From Podospora bellae-mahoneyi (Eukaryota > Ascomycota > Sordariomycetes > Sordariales > Podosporaceae): DNA of 64,000 nt. Below are positions 35,120-46,471 of this stretch, one piece after another. Location: assembly GCF_035222275.1 (NCBI RefSeq), contig NC_085882.1, positions 1,805,501 to 1,869,500 of the forward strand. Direction: 5' to 3'. Positions within the stretch are counted from its first letter, which is position 1. Every line of letters starts with the position of its first letter. The position numbers and the translations under genes were made by a program. The notes under the pieces were generated by a model. That model was not told the origin of the DNA, ran no database searches, and saw only the letters and a program-made list of their open reading frames with translations.

Positions 35120-35578
35120 ATTTGCTAGACGTCGAGAGAGTTGATGTTAGTTGACCTGGTAGACTTTGATGGGATCTCGCAATTGCTGATGAGATGTGGA
35201 TTGCAATGGTAGCGGGGCGGGGCGTACGTACCGACTTGTTGATTGACGCTGGACTCTGAGGTTCGTGATGGGCGGAAAGTGTCACCGAAATTTTGGACCG
35301 TCAGCCGAGTTTCGCAGTAGGGCGTGAAAACCCTACCTTTGGATTGGGCGGTGGGCTGTTTCTGCCTGAGGCACCAGCCCCCTCTAGGAAAAGTGTGGGG
35401 AGGCGAACTTGGAGGTGGTCAGTGCGCCCTTTTGATCCAGCACGGGCCTTCACCTGTGGCTTGGCAGAGCTTGAAGCTCATCTTGTCGTTGAACTTTATC
35501 ATCACCGCCATCAACATATTCACTTTCCACAGAGGTTCATCATATCTGTCGTTTCGAATACCTTCAAGACATGTAGCA
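35120..35578. other. Divergent promoter of RPS23 and the coiled-coil gene
   Basis: 459 bp between start codons. It contains one telobox-like AAACCCTA (35328-35335), listed separately. Confidence 0.5.
35327..35335 (+). promoter_or_regulatory. Telobox-like motif in the RPS23 promoter
   Basis: AAAACCCTA lies about 210 bp upstream of the RPS23 start. Tbf1-type teloboxes (ARCCCTAA) occur in ribosomal-protein promoters of several fungi; the match here is partial and single, so this is a weak suggestion. Confidence 0.25.
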
Positions 35579-36490
35579 ATGTCTCAACCAAACAAAACGC
35601 CCCTCAAACCCCGCGACCCACCGCCATCCCTTTTCCTGCACCCCTCAGCAGCTCCATCCCACGCCTCACTCACCAACACTCAACCCCAACCCTCTTCCTC
35701 TCACCCACCACCACCACCAGGCAGCTCCCGCCCCGGCTCCTCCCTCCTCCGCACCCCACCAGAACCCTTCAACTCCCCAGGTGTCACCTCGATAGCCTCC
35801 CTAACATCCCCTGCAACAATCAACACCACCGCCGCCGCCCCCGGCTTAGGAGGTCTTGCCTCCCCCTTACAACCCGGCCGCAATGCCGGCGGGTTAGGCA
35901 TCACCAACCTCCCCCTTCTCCCCAGGCAAGAGTCCACCCGCGCAACTGATAGGACAGATGCCCTATGGGCAGAGATGCAAGCCACCCTCGAGGAAGTCGA
36001 GCTCTCGGCCAGCGGCGGCACGCGCGTGTTTGGACCTGACCACGAGAGGAAGCTTGACGAGCTGAGGATGGCGCAGATTGCGCTTGCTCAGGCGTGGGCG
36101 AGGAGTGAGGCTGATGAGGCGATCGAGCTCGCTAAGCCGGGGGAGACTACGGCTGCTGCTACGAGTGCTGGGGGGCCGGGGACTCAAGGTGAGGGGGCGA
36201 ATACGGAAGGGGGGAAGAGTACAGTTGGAACAGGGAGTGTCCCTCCTGGTGCTAGGCCGGGGAGTAGGAGGGGAGGTGGTATGGAGGAGGAGACGGATGT
36301 GGATATTTTGCTTGCGAGGAAGAGAAGGGAGGCGAATGATAGGTATTTTCAGAGGGTGAATCAGGGGGTGCTGGATGTGGTTGCGAAGTTGGAGGAGGTG
36401 GCTACGGCGATGAGGGCGGTGGAATTGGAGAGTAAGGAGATTTGGGGGGATGGGGAAGGAGAGAGTGTTGCTGGGAGTTCAAAGAGTTAA
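35579..36490 (+). CDS. Uncharacterised protein with proline-rich N-terminus and helical C-terminus
   Basis: Intronless, 303 residues from the ATG at 35579 (MSQPNKTPLKPRDPPPSLFL). The first about 115 residues are Pro/Ser-rich and disordered. Helical, coiled-coil-like segments follow: DALWAEMQATLEEVELSA, HERKLDELRMAQIALAQAWA and, after a Gly/Thr-rich linker, DILLARKRREANDRYFQRVN through LEEVATAMRAVELESKEIW. I do not recognise the family. The pattern (short helices joined by disordered linkers) would suit a subunit of a coiled-coil complex, but that is a guess. The ORF stays open upstream to 35324, yet the conserved-looking part starts at 35579. Confidence 0.7.
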   Translation: MSQPNKTPLKPRDPPPSLFLHPSAAPSHASLTNTQPQPSSSHPPPPPGSSRPGSSLLRTPPEPFNSPGVTSIASLTSPATINTTAAAPGLGGLASPLQPGRNAGGLGITNLPLLPRQESTRATDRTDALWAEMQATLEEVELSASGGTRVFGPDHERKLDELRMAQIALAQAWARSEADEAIELAKPGETTAAATSAGGPGTQGEGANTEGGKSTVGTGSVPPGARPGSRRGGGMEEETDVDILLARKRREANDRYFQRVNQGVLDVVAKLEEVATAMRAVELESKEIWGDGEGESVAGSSKS

Positions 36491-37788
36491 TTGTTTCTTT
36501 ACGCTATGTTTGGGAGAGATATTGTGGGCTTGATTGGAGTTCAAGATACAGACATGTTTTTGAGTTTCGACAGGACACACAGCATGTTCGGCGTATTCAG
36601 CATTGCTAGGCGTTGAGGGAATATACCTGGTACCACATCGTGGTTCGGGAAAAGTAATACAAGGCGTCATACTCCTTTCTATGGTTTCTATGTCTTGGGA
36701 ATCATCAATATCAAGCTCAGTTATGATCACCGGGTTCTTCAATGATGTCAATTTGTCAACCGGCAGGCAGGGATGTGCATCACCTCTTGAGCGCAAGTGG
36801 CTTGGCATCGAGTTGGTGAAGACCCCAGTCATCGGCCGTGGGGGTGGTGAGAGCTTGGACTCGCTTGAAAAAAAAGTTTATATTGACCTTGTGAATGAGG
36901 GGAAGATATCAGGCAAAGAGTTGTAGAGATCGGATCCAGCATTTATTGGGGATATATAAGACGTCTTCAACAACTACGAGACGTGCCGAAGACTGGACCT
37001 CTGGACCAGTTCCACGTGAGATGGATTCCTCGGGATGTCCCACCATTCTGCACCGAAAGCGCCGGTTTGCCTCGACTCCACTCGCCGTCATTCTTCCGCT
37101 TTGCCGGTCGGCTTGTGTTGGGGCCTGCTGATTCGCAGCACGAATGGAAGCTCGTCCGAAGACACCTCCAGGGACCTCGGCGGACAGGAGTTGCGACGTC
37201 AGTTGTCACTGGGCTGGGCTCAGTGCCGGACATCTGCAGCATGGCAGCATGCCAACGTGTGTGGCCTCAGAGGTTCATAAAGATGGGAATAGGAACCTGG
37301 AATGCTATTGCAAAAGATACCCATCTGAGAATGCCCTCAAACAAAGCGCCGCCACGCTGAACCGTTGTTTCCAGCCTAGGTGGTCCTATTCTAGATTGAA
37401 ATCGCTACGGCGCCCTGCAGCCCCCAGAATTTAGAACCCTGTGTACCTGGAGCGCGCTGTAACGTGCGTCAATTGTCGCAAACCTTGTTCCCTGTATTTT
37501 CTTTGCCTGCCCGCCGCCCGCCGTGGCCCCAACCTGTTCCTGTCCCGTCTCGGAGGACGGTATCCTCACCCACCTCAAAATTTCCGGCGGCCAGCCTCTC
37601 GATCTTTTCGACAACTCTCCGCTCCGTCTACACACCCAGTTCCGGCCTCTGGTCAACTTGTCCTTTCTTTACCTTCTTCCCCCGCTTCCCTCCCGACTCC
37701 TACTCCGTCTCCGGATTTCAGGCCAGTTCTAGCTTCCGCCCACCTCTTTTTAACCAGTCACCGAAACCGGACCAGCAACACCGACAAG
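36491..37788. other. Gene-free stretch upstream of ADK1
   Basis: 1.3 kb. The last 300 bp are CT-rich and probably the ADK1 promoter and leader. Overlapping short frames in the rest have no family resemblance. Confidence 0.5.
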
Positions 37789-38838
<1,050 letters not shown>

Positions 38839-39842
38839 ACGGGCGATAGTGGGGTGGGTTCCGGGGATAGGAAGTGCGGTAGCAGTGGTGGTGGTAAGGA
38901 AGAAGAGGAAAACAACATGGAGAAACAGGATGCCTAGAAGTCAGCCGATTGTAAAGAAGAAAGCGAGCGGCTCGACTACTTGCTGTTTCTGAGCGGGTGC
39001 CACTAAAGTTCCCGTGTTTATATGAGGGAGCAGGTTTACTGCTTCTCTGCTGTTGGAGTTGAGTGATTCCAGTTGGAATCTGGGAGGGATAAAAAGAGGG
39101 ATGTGGTGGATTCGGTATATACCCGGATTGTTCAACAAACCAACCAGCATTATTTTTTTTCTCCTTTGCCCTTTACCATTGAACCTCCCTAGGTACCTAC
39201 CTACCTATCCTCGAGATTCACACAAAATCAAAACAAAATTTCAAAGCAGAAGCGAAGTAGCGAGCGAGAATGTGTAATGAAATGGAATGAGGGTGGGAAA
39301 AAGGGACAAAAAGCATGGCCATGCTTACACACTGTATTATCACGACCATGTAGAAGAAACCAAAAACCGTTATCAACTTTTCATTCGCTGCGACGGAAAA
39401 CAAACCTACCCGGTACTCAAAGCTTCACAATGGTCATGTCTAGCTAGTAGCCTGTCAAAGAGTCTGAACCAGATCGCCTCATGACCAGGTTTTGTCATGA
39501 CAGTAACCTATGAGGAAGTATTCCATCTTCCCTGTGCATCTGTCGTCAACTTTCAACACAGCTTCCCTCGAATTTCTCGTGCCCAGTAGACGTAACAACG
39601 TGCCTCAATGGCTTGACCAAAAGTTGTCTACACAGATGCCACGATCGACGAGTATCACCCCCGCCTATATACCAAGGATGTGAATCTCTAATATAACTCC
39701 CATCCCACAAAATACTCCCTTCCCCACAAACCCAGGTAAACCCCCTCCTCGCCAGCAAAGGGCTCTCTACCATAGTTAGCCCACAAACAAACAGTCTGCC
39801 ATATAAAACCCCACCCCCTAGTCGAATCCTCCCAACCCAGCT
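38839..39842. other. Gene-free convergent region after ADK1
   Basis: 1 kb of 3' sequence between ADK1 and RING locus E. T runs and AT-rich parts near 39,150-39,300; no gene seen. Confidence 0.5.
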
Positions 39843-40445
39843 TCAAACCAAGTGTCTAAACCCCCAAAACCCAAGACCATATATCCCTATCAAAAAAACC
39901 AAACACACTCCCGCCCTGGCCCTGTCCATCCTCTTCTTCCTCTCCCTCCTCTTCAGCACGTACAGCGACACTCTACGACAGAGTGGACACCTAAAGGTGA
40001 TTTCCAGCCAGGGAAGGATACACTTCTCTGCGTTTATACAACCGTCAACCCACCGTTTAGACATACCATTCTTTGGTCATAACTCACTGTGAAATATATG
40101 TCCACATTCAAGCCTAACCAACCCCCGAAGCTTAGCCTCAAAACATATAGCACACGGATCCCCTTTTTGTTGTCCCCGAGGGGCCCGGGGTCTGAATCGA
40201 TTGCGTCTGTTATCAACGACGGGAGGGTCATCAGGTGTGCAATCAATATCGTATATTATCAGCAGGAGGTGAAAGAGTATAAAAGCGAAGAATAGCTTGA
40301 CAAGTTCTCCATATTGGGGTGTGAATGGTTCCGGTGTATTGCTGACGACGACGGGAGGGACATCAGCTGTGCAATAAGCCACGACTATTCTCACCAGGAG
40401 GTAGAGGGAGTATAAAAGGGATGAGTAGCTCGACAAGTTCTTCAT
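39843..40445 (-). CDS. RING-H2 finger protein with flanking membrane segments (locus E, intact)
   Basis: Two exons (40445-40088, 40027-39843) encode 180 residues. The finger is complete: DPCAICFEAKLRGLVRLECG HIFH, then KKCILPWLEITFRCPLC. The intron (GTGAGT donor, CGCAG acceptor) is in phase 1 right after the second ring histidine, exactly as in loci C and D. Hydrophobic stretches lie before the finger (SLLYSLYLLVRIVVAY; LVKLFFAFILFHLLLIIY) and after it (GVCLVFLIGIYGLGFWGF), so it is probably a membrane-anchored E3 ligase. The two N-terminal hydrophobic stretches come from a DNA tandem duplication (40207-40470). A longer upstream frame (ATG 40656) covers the outer repeat in another frame, so the true N-terminus is uncertain. 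Confidence 0.7.
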
Positions 40446-40470
40446 TTTGGGGTGTTATGGTGGTGGTTGC
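40207..40470. repeat. Tandem duplication, about 130 bp x 2, in RING locus E
   Basis: Two neighbouring copies share GACGGGAGGG.CATCAG, GTGCAAT, CAGGAGGT.GA, GAGTATAAAAG, TAGCT.GACAAGTTCT and TTGGGGTGT in the same order and spacing. In one frame both copies encode a TPQ..ELV.L..FIL motif. The two copies are in different frames relative to the finger. Confidence 0.75.
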
Positions 40471-40781
40471 TTGGTGGTGAGCTCGTGGCATGTACAGCGA
40501 AGAGATAAAGTCTTCTTGTGTGCAAGACGAACTTTCATGGTTGGTGGCTGAAGAGAAGCTTAATGATTTTGGCAGTTGGAAGCTCGCGGCAAAGATAGAC
40601 TTTTTGAGGCTTTTCATCTGGGAAATAAATCTTCCACATACTCTTTTCTTAAGCACACTCCTCCGCTTGACAGAACCTATTCTCTGTCAATACACCCACC
40701 CATCTACTACATCGACCACTTCATCATCCATCACCACCCTTCACCCAACCCCAACCCCATATGATATCAAGCGCACGCAAA
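40446..40781. other. Divergent region between RING loci E and F
   Basis: 336 bp containing the outer part of the tandem duplication and a minus-strand frame (40363-40656) that may be an older N-terminus of locus E. Confidence 0.4.
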
Positions 40782-41331
40782 ATGAGTTCACCCCCCGCCT
40801 CCCGCCCCCAATCTCACTTTCACAAGCACCCTCACAACCATCCCCCTCGGATATGAAACCCGCCAAAAAAAATCTACAACTTCCCCCTCGCTCCAGATTC
40901 AAGAAGATGTTTGATCTGTTTAGACAAAATCACACCCTCCCACTGGGGCCGCGAAAACCTCATCAGCGCGGCCGCTGGTTCCATGGTATGTCCCCTCACT
41001 CACAAGCACTCTCACAACCAACCACCACCAACTTTCTTACCAGAGGAATGCTTCAGCCGCGCGCTCGCCAGACAACAAGAACAAAAGACATGCCCTCACT
41101 GCCGCAAAGTCATGAACCCCCTATGGCTCCTCCACTGCCTTGTACCAAGCTATATCCGACAGACCCATATGTGTTCTCACCACACATGTCCAAGGCCGCC
41201 GTTACCCGACCATCACATTGGCTTTTGCGGAAGGACCCGACGCCGACACTCCTCAACCGAGCCCCTCAGGAACGAATAGCGCAACAGAGGGGGATATCCC
41301 AAGCGCTGGGCAGGAGGAAAGCGAGAACTGA
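40782..41331 (+). pseudogene. RING-H2 locus F, decayed
   Basis: Plus-strand RING finger copy, divergent from locus E. The first Cys pair reads RCLICLDKITPSHWGRENLI. The histidine step (RWFH|EECFSRALARQQEQ, then KTCPHCRKV) follows an intron (GTATGT donor at 40985, ACCAG acceptor) in phase 1 after the histidine codon, the family position. The two halves are in different frames: the third Cys and first His region (GCGGCCGCTGG) appears to have lost bases and to read Arg for His. The best N-terminal frame (ATG 40782, MSSPPASRPQSHFHKHPHNH) meets a TGA before the finger, and the coding-like tail (ITLAFAEGPDADTPQPSPSG) is in yet another frame. Several independent lesions make this a pseudogene. Confidence 0.5.
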
Positions 41332-41663
41332 TTCAATACTCAAGAGAAAGGACAAAGTCATGAAATGTTGAGTCTCCTCGGCTTAATATGGCTGAGCGAA
41401 GGCGGGCATCTAGGCCATGCAAAGAACAGGCGCTGAATGGCAATAAGAATCGAGTCGGTACAAATACCCAGCTAGATAATATCGTCAACTCGCATGGCCT
41501 CTTTGAACAAACCACGTGCCTCCGGTTTTGGTTCGGCGATGCTTCGTGATTATCCTGGAGAGAAAAAGCAGAGGGGCTTTTGCGACTCTCCATCTGGAGA
41601 AAACCCTGATATCGTCCACCAGACCCTTTCCCGTGAGGAAAAAGGTTTGTCGTGAGCAGCTGG
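41332..41663. other. Short gene-free stretch between RING locus F and SSN8
   Basis: About 330 bp of convergent 3' sequence; nothing recognised. Confidence 0.5.
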
Positions 41664-42770
41664 TCACTTATCAAGCCCCCTCGCCTTGATAAACCTCTTA
41701 ATATTATCCCTCACAACCAAATCCTCATACTGCTCATGGCAGTCATAAAACGAGATGATCTCCTGTGTGCAGTCAATCATCCCCTCAATATCGATATTGC
41801 TCTCCGCAAGCCAGTTTGTAAACCGCTGCATTTTGGCAATCTTGGGGTCAGTGGGGTTGGACCCGTCCCCGAGCTCTCTACCCCCCTGAGAGGAGAAGTT
41901 TCCCCCAGCGAAGGACCCTTGAGAAGTCAGGTTTGGCGTTCCCGGTCCGCTGTTGCCTCCCATCGCCGCCGCCCGGGCTTGTGATTGTGCTTGGGCATGT
42001 GCTAGAGCATTAGCCGCCATTACCAAACCTCCACTGTTCCCCGCGGCATTGGCCGCTCCAGCTGCGTTTTGGCGATTGTAACATGTTATCGCCAGCAAGA
42101 TGGCTGTGAGGCCGATGATGTGCGGTGGGTATAGAAGGGGGAGGTCGGTCATGTAGTGGTCGTTGATGGCCTGCCATGCCGCTTGTGACTCCTCTGGCGT
42201 TAGATTGAATTCCCCTTGGAGTTGGGTCAGTGTGCGGTAGGGCTGGTGGACGATCAACTGGGAGCTCATCTCGGAGATGAGAAAGAACTCGCACTCGCCC
42301 AGTTTCGAGGTGTCTTGACCATGGAAGGTTTCTGGCCATAGACCTCTAGCTTCTTGGACAATGAGCCGGATGTGCTGTGGGCATTCCTCCATTTTGCAGG
42401 CGAGGTAAAGGGCGGTGGCTACGAGAAGGTAGGGGTTCGTACGGCGGATCTCGACGCGGGTGTAGAATCGTTTGAGGTAGACTTGAGCAGTTGCCAGTGC
42501 TTGTTGACGTACACCGAGGCGCTTGGCAAGACGGTTGAACTCTATGGTTGGAGATGCTGTTAGCCACCCATGACATTGACGATGATCCAAGAAGAAGAAG
42601 AAGGGCATACGTTGGTTTAAGTAGATATTAATGTGACGCAATTGCGGCAGGGGATACATGTGGACAAGATTCGGGTCCTCATCCTCGAGCTTCTGTCGCA
42701 TCGCAGCCAGCTCCTCTTTGGTAAACTGCCAGTACCGCCGCTGGGTCGATTCCCAGTAATTGGCCGCCAT
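41664..42770 (-). CDS. SSN8: Cyclin C, Mediator kinase-module cyclin
   Basis: Two exons (42770-42611, 42541-41664) encode 345 residues. Cyclin C binds Cdk8/Ssn3 in the Mediator kinase module and modulates RNA polymerase II transcription. The start MAANYWESTQRRYWQFTKEE, the cyclin box (RLAKRLGVRQQALATAQVYL KRFY; YLLVATALYLACKMEECPQH) and the second fold (LIVHQPYRTLTQLQ; PPHIIGLTAILLAI) are typical. A Gly/Ala/Gln-rich insert of about 70 residues sits within the C-terminal half, common in filamentous fungi. The 69-nt intron (42610-42542) has no stop and keeps frame, so an unspliced reading adds a Phe-rich stretch (PFFFFLD); splice signals (GTATGC, CTAAC, CATAG) argue it is removed. Confidence 0.92.
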   Translation of the reverse strand: MAANYWESTQRRYWQFTKEELAAMRQKLEDEDPNLVHMYPLPQLRHINIYLNQRMPFFFFLDHRQCHGWLTASPTIEFNRLAKRLGVRQQALATAQVYLKRFYTRVEIRRTNPYLLVATALYLACKMEECPQHIRLIVQEARGLWPETFHGQDTSKLGECEFFLISEMSSQLIVHQPYRTLTQLQGEFNLTPEESQAAWQAINDHYMTDLPLLYPPHIIGLTAILLAITCYNRQNAAGAANAAGNSGGLVMAANALAHAQAQSQARAAAMGGNSGPGTPNLTSQGSFAGGNFSSQGGRELGDGSNPTDPKIAKMQRFTNWLAESNIDIEGMIDCTQEIISFYDCHEQYEDLVVRDNIKRFIKARGLDK

Positions 42771-43767
42771 GTTTGATGTTGTAAAAGAGCCATCTGCCCG
42801 CAGCTTCTAAGGCTTGTATCACCGAAAAACAAATAAGGCTGTCATTGAAAGTGTGGACCTCTGGGAAGCCGTTTGGTTGGCAACAGATGATGGTGTAATT
42901 AATGTTCTTTTTAAGCAGGGGCTGCTGTATTGACAGGCCGCATCTTATCGCGTTGCCCGATCGCGCGAGGCTACCGACTATCAGCGGCCTGGCCGAGGCT
43001 GGCCAATGAGTGGACAGGGAATAGGATGACGCGCGTGGGCCAGAGTGGGGTAAGAGTGACAAACAGCTTCTTGGCTTCCAGGTCACGAGGTACCTCTTAA
43101 CAGTTTTCTTGGCCAGCGCGGGGATGTTGCGGGCAAGCAGCTTGTAAAAAGAAGGTCAAAGTACGTAACAACTGGTCTTGGCTGTTTAGGAGAAAGTTCT
43201 ATTGAATATTGCGTTTTGTATATAAAGAGCCTCTGCTCAGCTGAGCGAGTTGATGGAAGGTACCTTGACTCAAATATAGATATCTGATATCTAGGTTGTT
43301 ATCTCGTGCTCAATTCATTGGACACCTGCTTTCGGCCCGCCTTTTGGTTTCTGCCGCTGTCCACCCCCCCTTGCGGATCCCGAACACCCCAAGATTTCCC
43401 GGCAACAACAGCCTCCAAGCTGTGGAAGAAGAGGGTCCCTCTATATTTTCCGATTCTTATCGCAACCGCCATGCAACAACCAGACAGTCGGAGCTGAACC
43501 TTCAAGCGTCGATCACTTTTTGGGCCGTTTCTCTCTCCTACGATGACCTGCCGTTAGCCTTGGCTCAAACACTGTCTCAACCCGTTGACATTTAAACGAC
43601 TGTTGATCTATTTTTACCACTGGCCTTGGGTGCTGGGGAATTTCCCTCATACGTCATAAGCGCGACTCGAACTACCCGCTGTCATTGCTAGCTACCGCTC
43701 CTAAACCTTGCGCCTGATACTGCCATATACGATTCGATACGATCTCTCCCGCGATTGCGACTACTGC
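42771..43767. other. Divergent promoter/leader of SSN8 and the Ca-binding carrier
   Basis: About 1 kb. Open frames here (for example 43296-43595) lie in the probable long leader of the carrier gene and resemble no family. Confidence 0.45.
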
Positions 43768-43833
43768 ATGTCGAAACGCCCTCGTCGCGGCCGAAGAACC
43801 ACATACGATGAGATAGTGGGGGTGCGGGAATGA
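43768..43833 (+). promoter_or_regulatory. Upstream ORF overlapping the carrier start (ATGA)
   Basis: A 21-codon frame, MSKRPRRGRRTTYDEIVGVR E, whose TGA (43831-43833) overlaps the first in-frame ATG of the carrier (43830-43832). This stop-start overlap would require re-initiation or leaky scanning to make the carrier from the upper ATG, while the ATG at 43869 lies just beyond it. Regulation is inferred from position only. Confidence 0.45.
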
Positions 43834-46471
43834 AGGTTTCTGATGTTGTTTCGAAACTGGAGGTAGAGATGGCGGAGTCGCAGAACCAGCGCGACAAGCG
43901 CGTGGAGGACCTATGGCAGAAGCTCGATCCCGCTGGACACGGGGAGCTTGACTACAAGGGGCTGCAAAAGGGGTTACAGAAGATAGACCACCGTGAGAGC
44001 GCTTCCCCCCTGGTCTGGGGATTTTTGGTTCTTGCTTACACAGTTGGGTGTACAGCCATGAAAAACGCCGAGCATATGCTCAAAGAGATCATCAAGGCCG
44101 TAGACTCGAATGGGGATGGAAAGATTCAGTATGAAGGTGGGTTTCTACGCTGTCCCAGGACTTGGTGGAAATGAAGGAGGCTGAAATGATGCGCAACTAG
44201 AATTTCGAACTTTCGTCGAGACGGCGGAAAAGCAGCTTAGTCTGCTTTTCAAGGCTATCGATCGCGATCAGGACGGCCGGCTCGACAAGAAGGAGCTGCA
44301 GACGGCCTTTCGGCGTGCCGGCCTGTCAGTGCCCTCGAGGAGGTTGGCCAACTTTTTTGACGAAATAGACATGAACAACGACGGGTTCATCAGTTTTGAC
44401 GAGTGGAGGTACGTTATTTTCTATTGTTATTTACTTGGTCTTGTTGCTGTTGGCCCCCTTTTTTGCCGATTTCATGTGCCACCCTTGGACAAGACTGGGG
44501 CGACCCACCCACTGTGGATTTTGCTTTTTCATTGAGATTCTTCACTTCAATTCCCGATTGTCTCTTTGGCTTTTTTTTTTTCCTTGGGCGGCTTCTTTAA
44601 AGTCAAGTAATTCTGTTTCCTGTCTTTTTCTTCCTGGCGGCACATGCTCAAAATTCTGTGGCTGGAGCTTGAGCTGGTGACATTCACCTGAAGAGCAACC
44701 TCTGGGCTTAGCAGAATTTGGTGGCAGGTGCCATTCATATTCACTACGTAAATGGCGGGGCACATGAATGGGAGCAACATGAGCTTGATCAAGGCCTCAA
44801 TTCACTTCAGACGCTAACAACTTTTAAAGAGACTTTCTTCTGTTCATGCCCACCCACCACCACAACTCCCCGCTCGAGGCTGTTTTATCGTTTTACTCTT
44901 CGATCGTTACCGTCAATGCAGAGGGAGACTCGCTGGTTAGTGATGACACTTTAGAGGGTTTAGGTACGACGGGATTCCTCTTTCAAGCTCTCTTTGGTTC
45001 ACTTTTGAGGATTGTCAACCCCGAGGGAACCGCCATCAAGTACACACAGAGGCCTTCGCCAGAGACGACGGTCGTCGCCGAACCTGAAGTGCCTGCTTCA
45101 CCACACGCCCCGCAACACTACCACAAACCGCAATCTCGCTCACAGTTAGAGTCGCAATTACACCACCAGAAACAACATCTAACCCCCGATCACGAGAACG
45201 AGCCAGGATCCGATATGGCTCTCTCATCCGCTGCAGTTGGCGTTCGCTACGGCGGCGCTGCCAGCTCGGCTCAGCAAATGATCATGCCGAGCACCACCAA
45301 CCAGCCAATGCCATATTACGAGTCTTACGAGGACGGGCCCGAGGATATTTCTGTCATGGCCGAAGAGGTCTCAGAGGAGGTGCAAACGAAACTGACAGAT
45401 TTACTACCTGAACCAGGTTACTTCCTCGCTGGCGCCGTCTCTGGTGGTGTCTCACGAACAGCTACCGCTCCTCTGGACCGCTTGAAGGTCTATCTCCTCG
45501 TGAACACAAAGAATGTCGATAATCCGGTACTCACTGCCGCCAAGAGCGGCCGGCCGTTTGCTGCCTTGCGAAATGCTGGTGGCCCGATCATCGACGCGAT
45601 GGTAACCTTGTGGAAAACAGGTGGCTTCCGCACCTTCTTTGCAGGTGAGCAAATCTCATTTCTTTCTGCTTGGACAACACGCTAACAAGCTTGCAGGAAA
45701 CGGTTTGAATGTTGTCAAAATCATGCCGGAGTCTGCCATTCGGGTAAGTAGCTGTCAAATTACCAAAGCTAAGCTCATCGAGTATTGACCATTTTGCAGT
45801 TTGGTTCGTATGAAGCGTCTAAGCGCTTTTTGGCAGCCTACGAAGGCCATGACGACCCGACTCAGATCAGCACCGTATCCAAATTCATTGCTGGTGGCAT
45901 TGGCGGCATGACAGCCCAGTTCTGCGTCTACCCTGTCGATACTCTCAAGTTCAGGCTCCAATGTGAGACAGTTCAGGGCGGCTTGCAGGGCAATGCTCTG
46001 CTCTTCAAAACGGCCAAGACAATGTGGGCGGACGGCGGACTTCGCGCAGCGTACCGTGGCCTCGGGCTAGGTCTCATCGGCATGTTTCCGTACAGCGCCA
46101 TCGATATCGGCACATTCGAGTTTTTGAAGAAGAAGTACATCAAGACCATGGCCAAATACTATGGAATCCATGAGGAGGACGCCAAGATCGGAAACGTTGC
46201 CACTGCTGTTCTTGGAGCGTCTTCCGGAGCCCTTGGCGCGACTATGGTGTACCCTCTGAACGTTCTTCGCACCCGATTGCAAACCCAGGGAACAGCCATG
46301 CACCCGCCGACTTACACAGGCATCGTCGACGTCGCCACGAGGACAGTCAAGAATGAAGGGGTTCGCGGATTGTACAAGGGCTTGACGCCCAACATCCTCA
46401 AGGTGGCCCCCGCGCTCAGCATCACTTGGGTGTGCTACGAAAACATGAAGAAGCTCTTGAAGCTTAATTAG
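43830..46471 (+). CDS. SAL1: EF-hand mitochondrial ATP-Mg/Pi carrier (Sal1/SCaMC-like)
   Basis: Six exons (43830-43992, 44056-44136, 44201-44408, 44830-45644, 45697-45743, 45800-46471) encode 661 residues; starting at 43869 (MAESQNQRDKRVEDLW) gives 648. Four EF-hand-like loops are seen: DPAGHGELDYKGL, DSNGDGKIQYEEF, DRDQDGRLDKKEL and DMNNDGFISFDEW; the first is weakest. A linker of about 150 residues follows, then three mitochondrial carrier repeats (TAPLDRLKVYLLV, YPVDTLKFRLQ, YPLNVLRTRLQ). The family exchanges ATP-Mg for phosphate across the inner membrane under cytosolic Ca2+ control. Intron 3 is long (421 nt). Frame is kept at every junction, e.g. IDHPMKNAEHML and FFAG|NGLNVVKIMPESAIR. 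Confidence 0.9.

Noticed and set aside
40490-41371. 293-codon plus-strand frame across RING locus F
   Set aside because: Ring cysteines on both sides are read in other frames; only a short part near the histidine step belongs to the family, so the long frame as a whole is not a gene.
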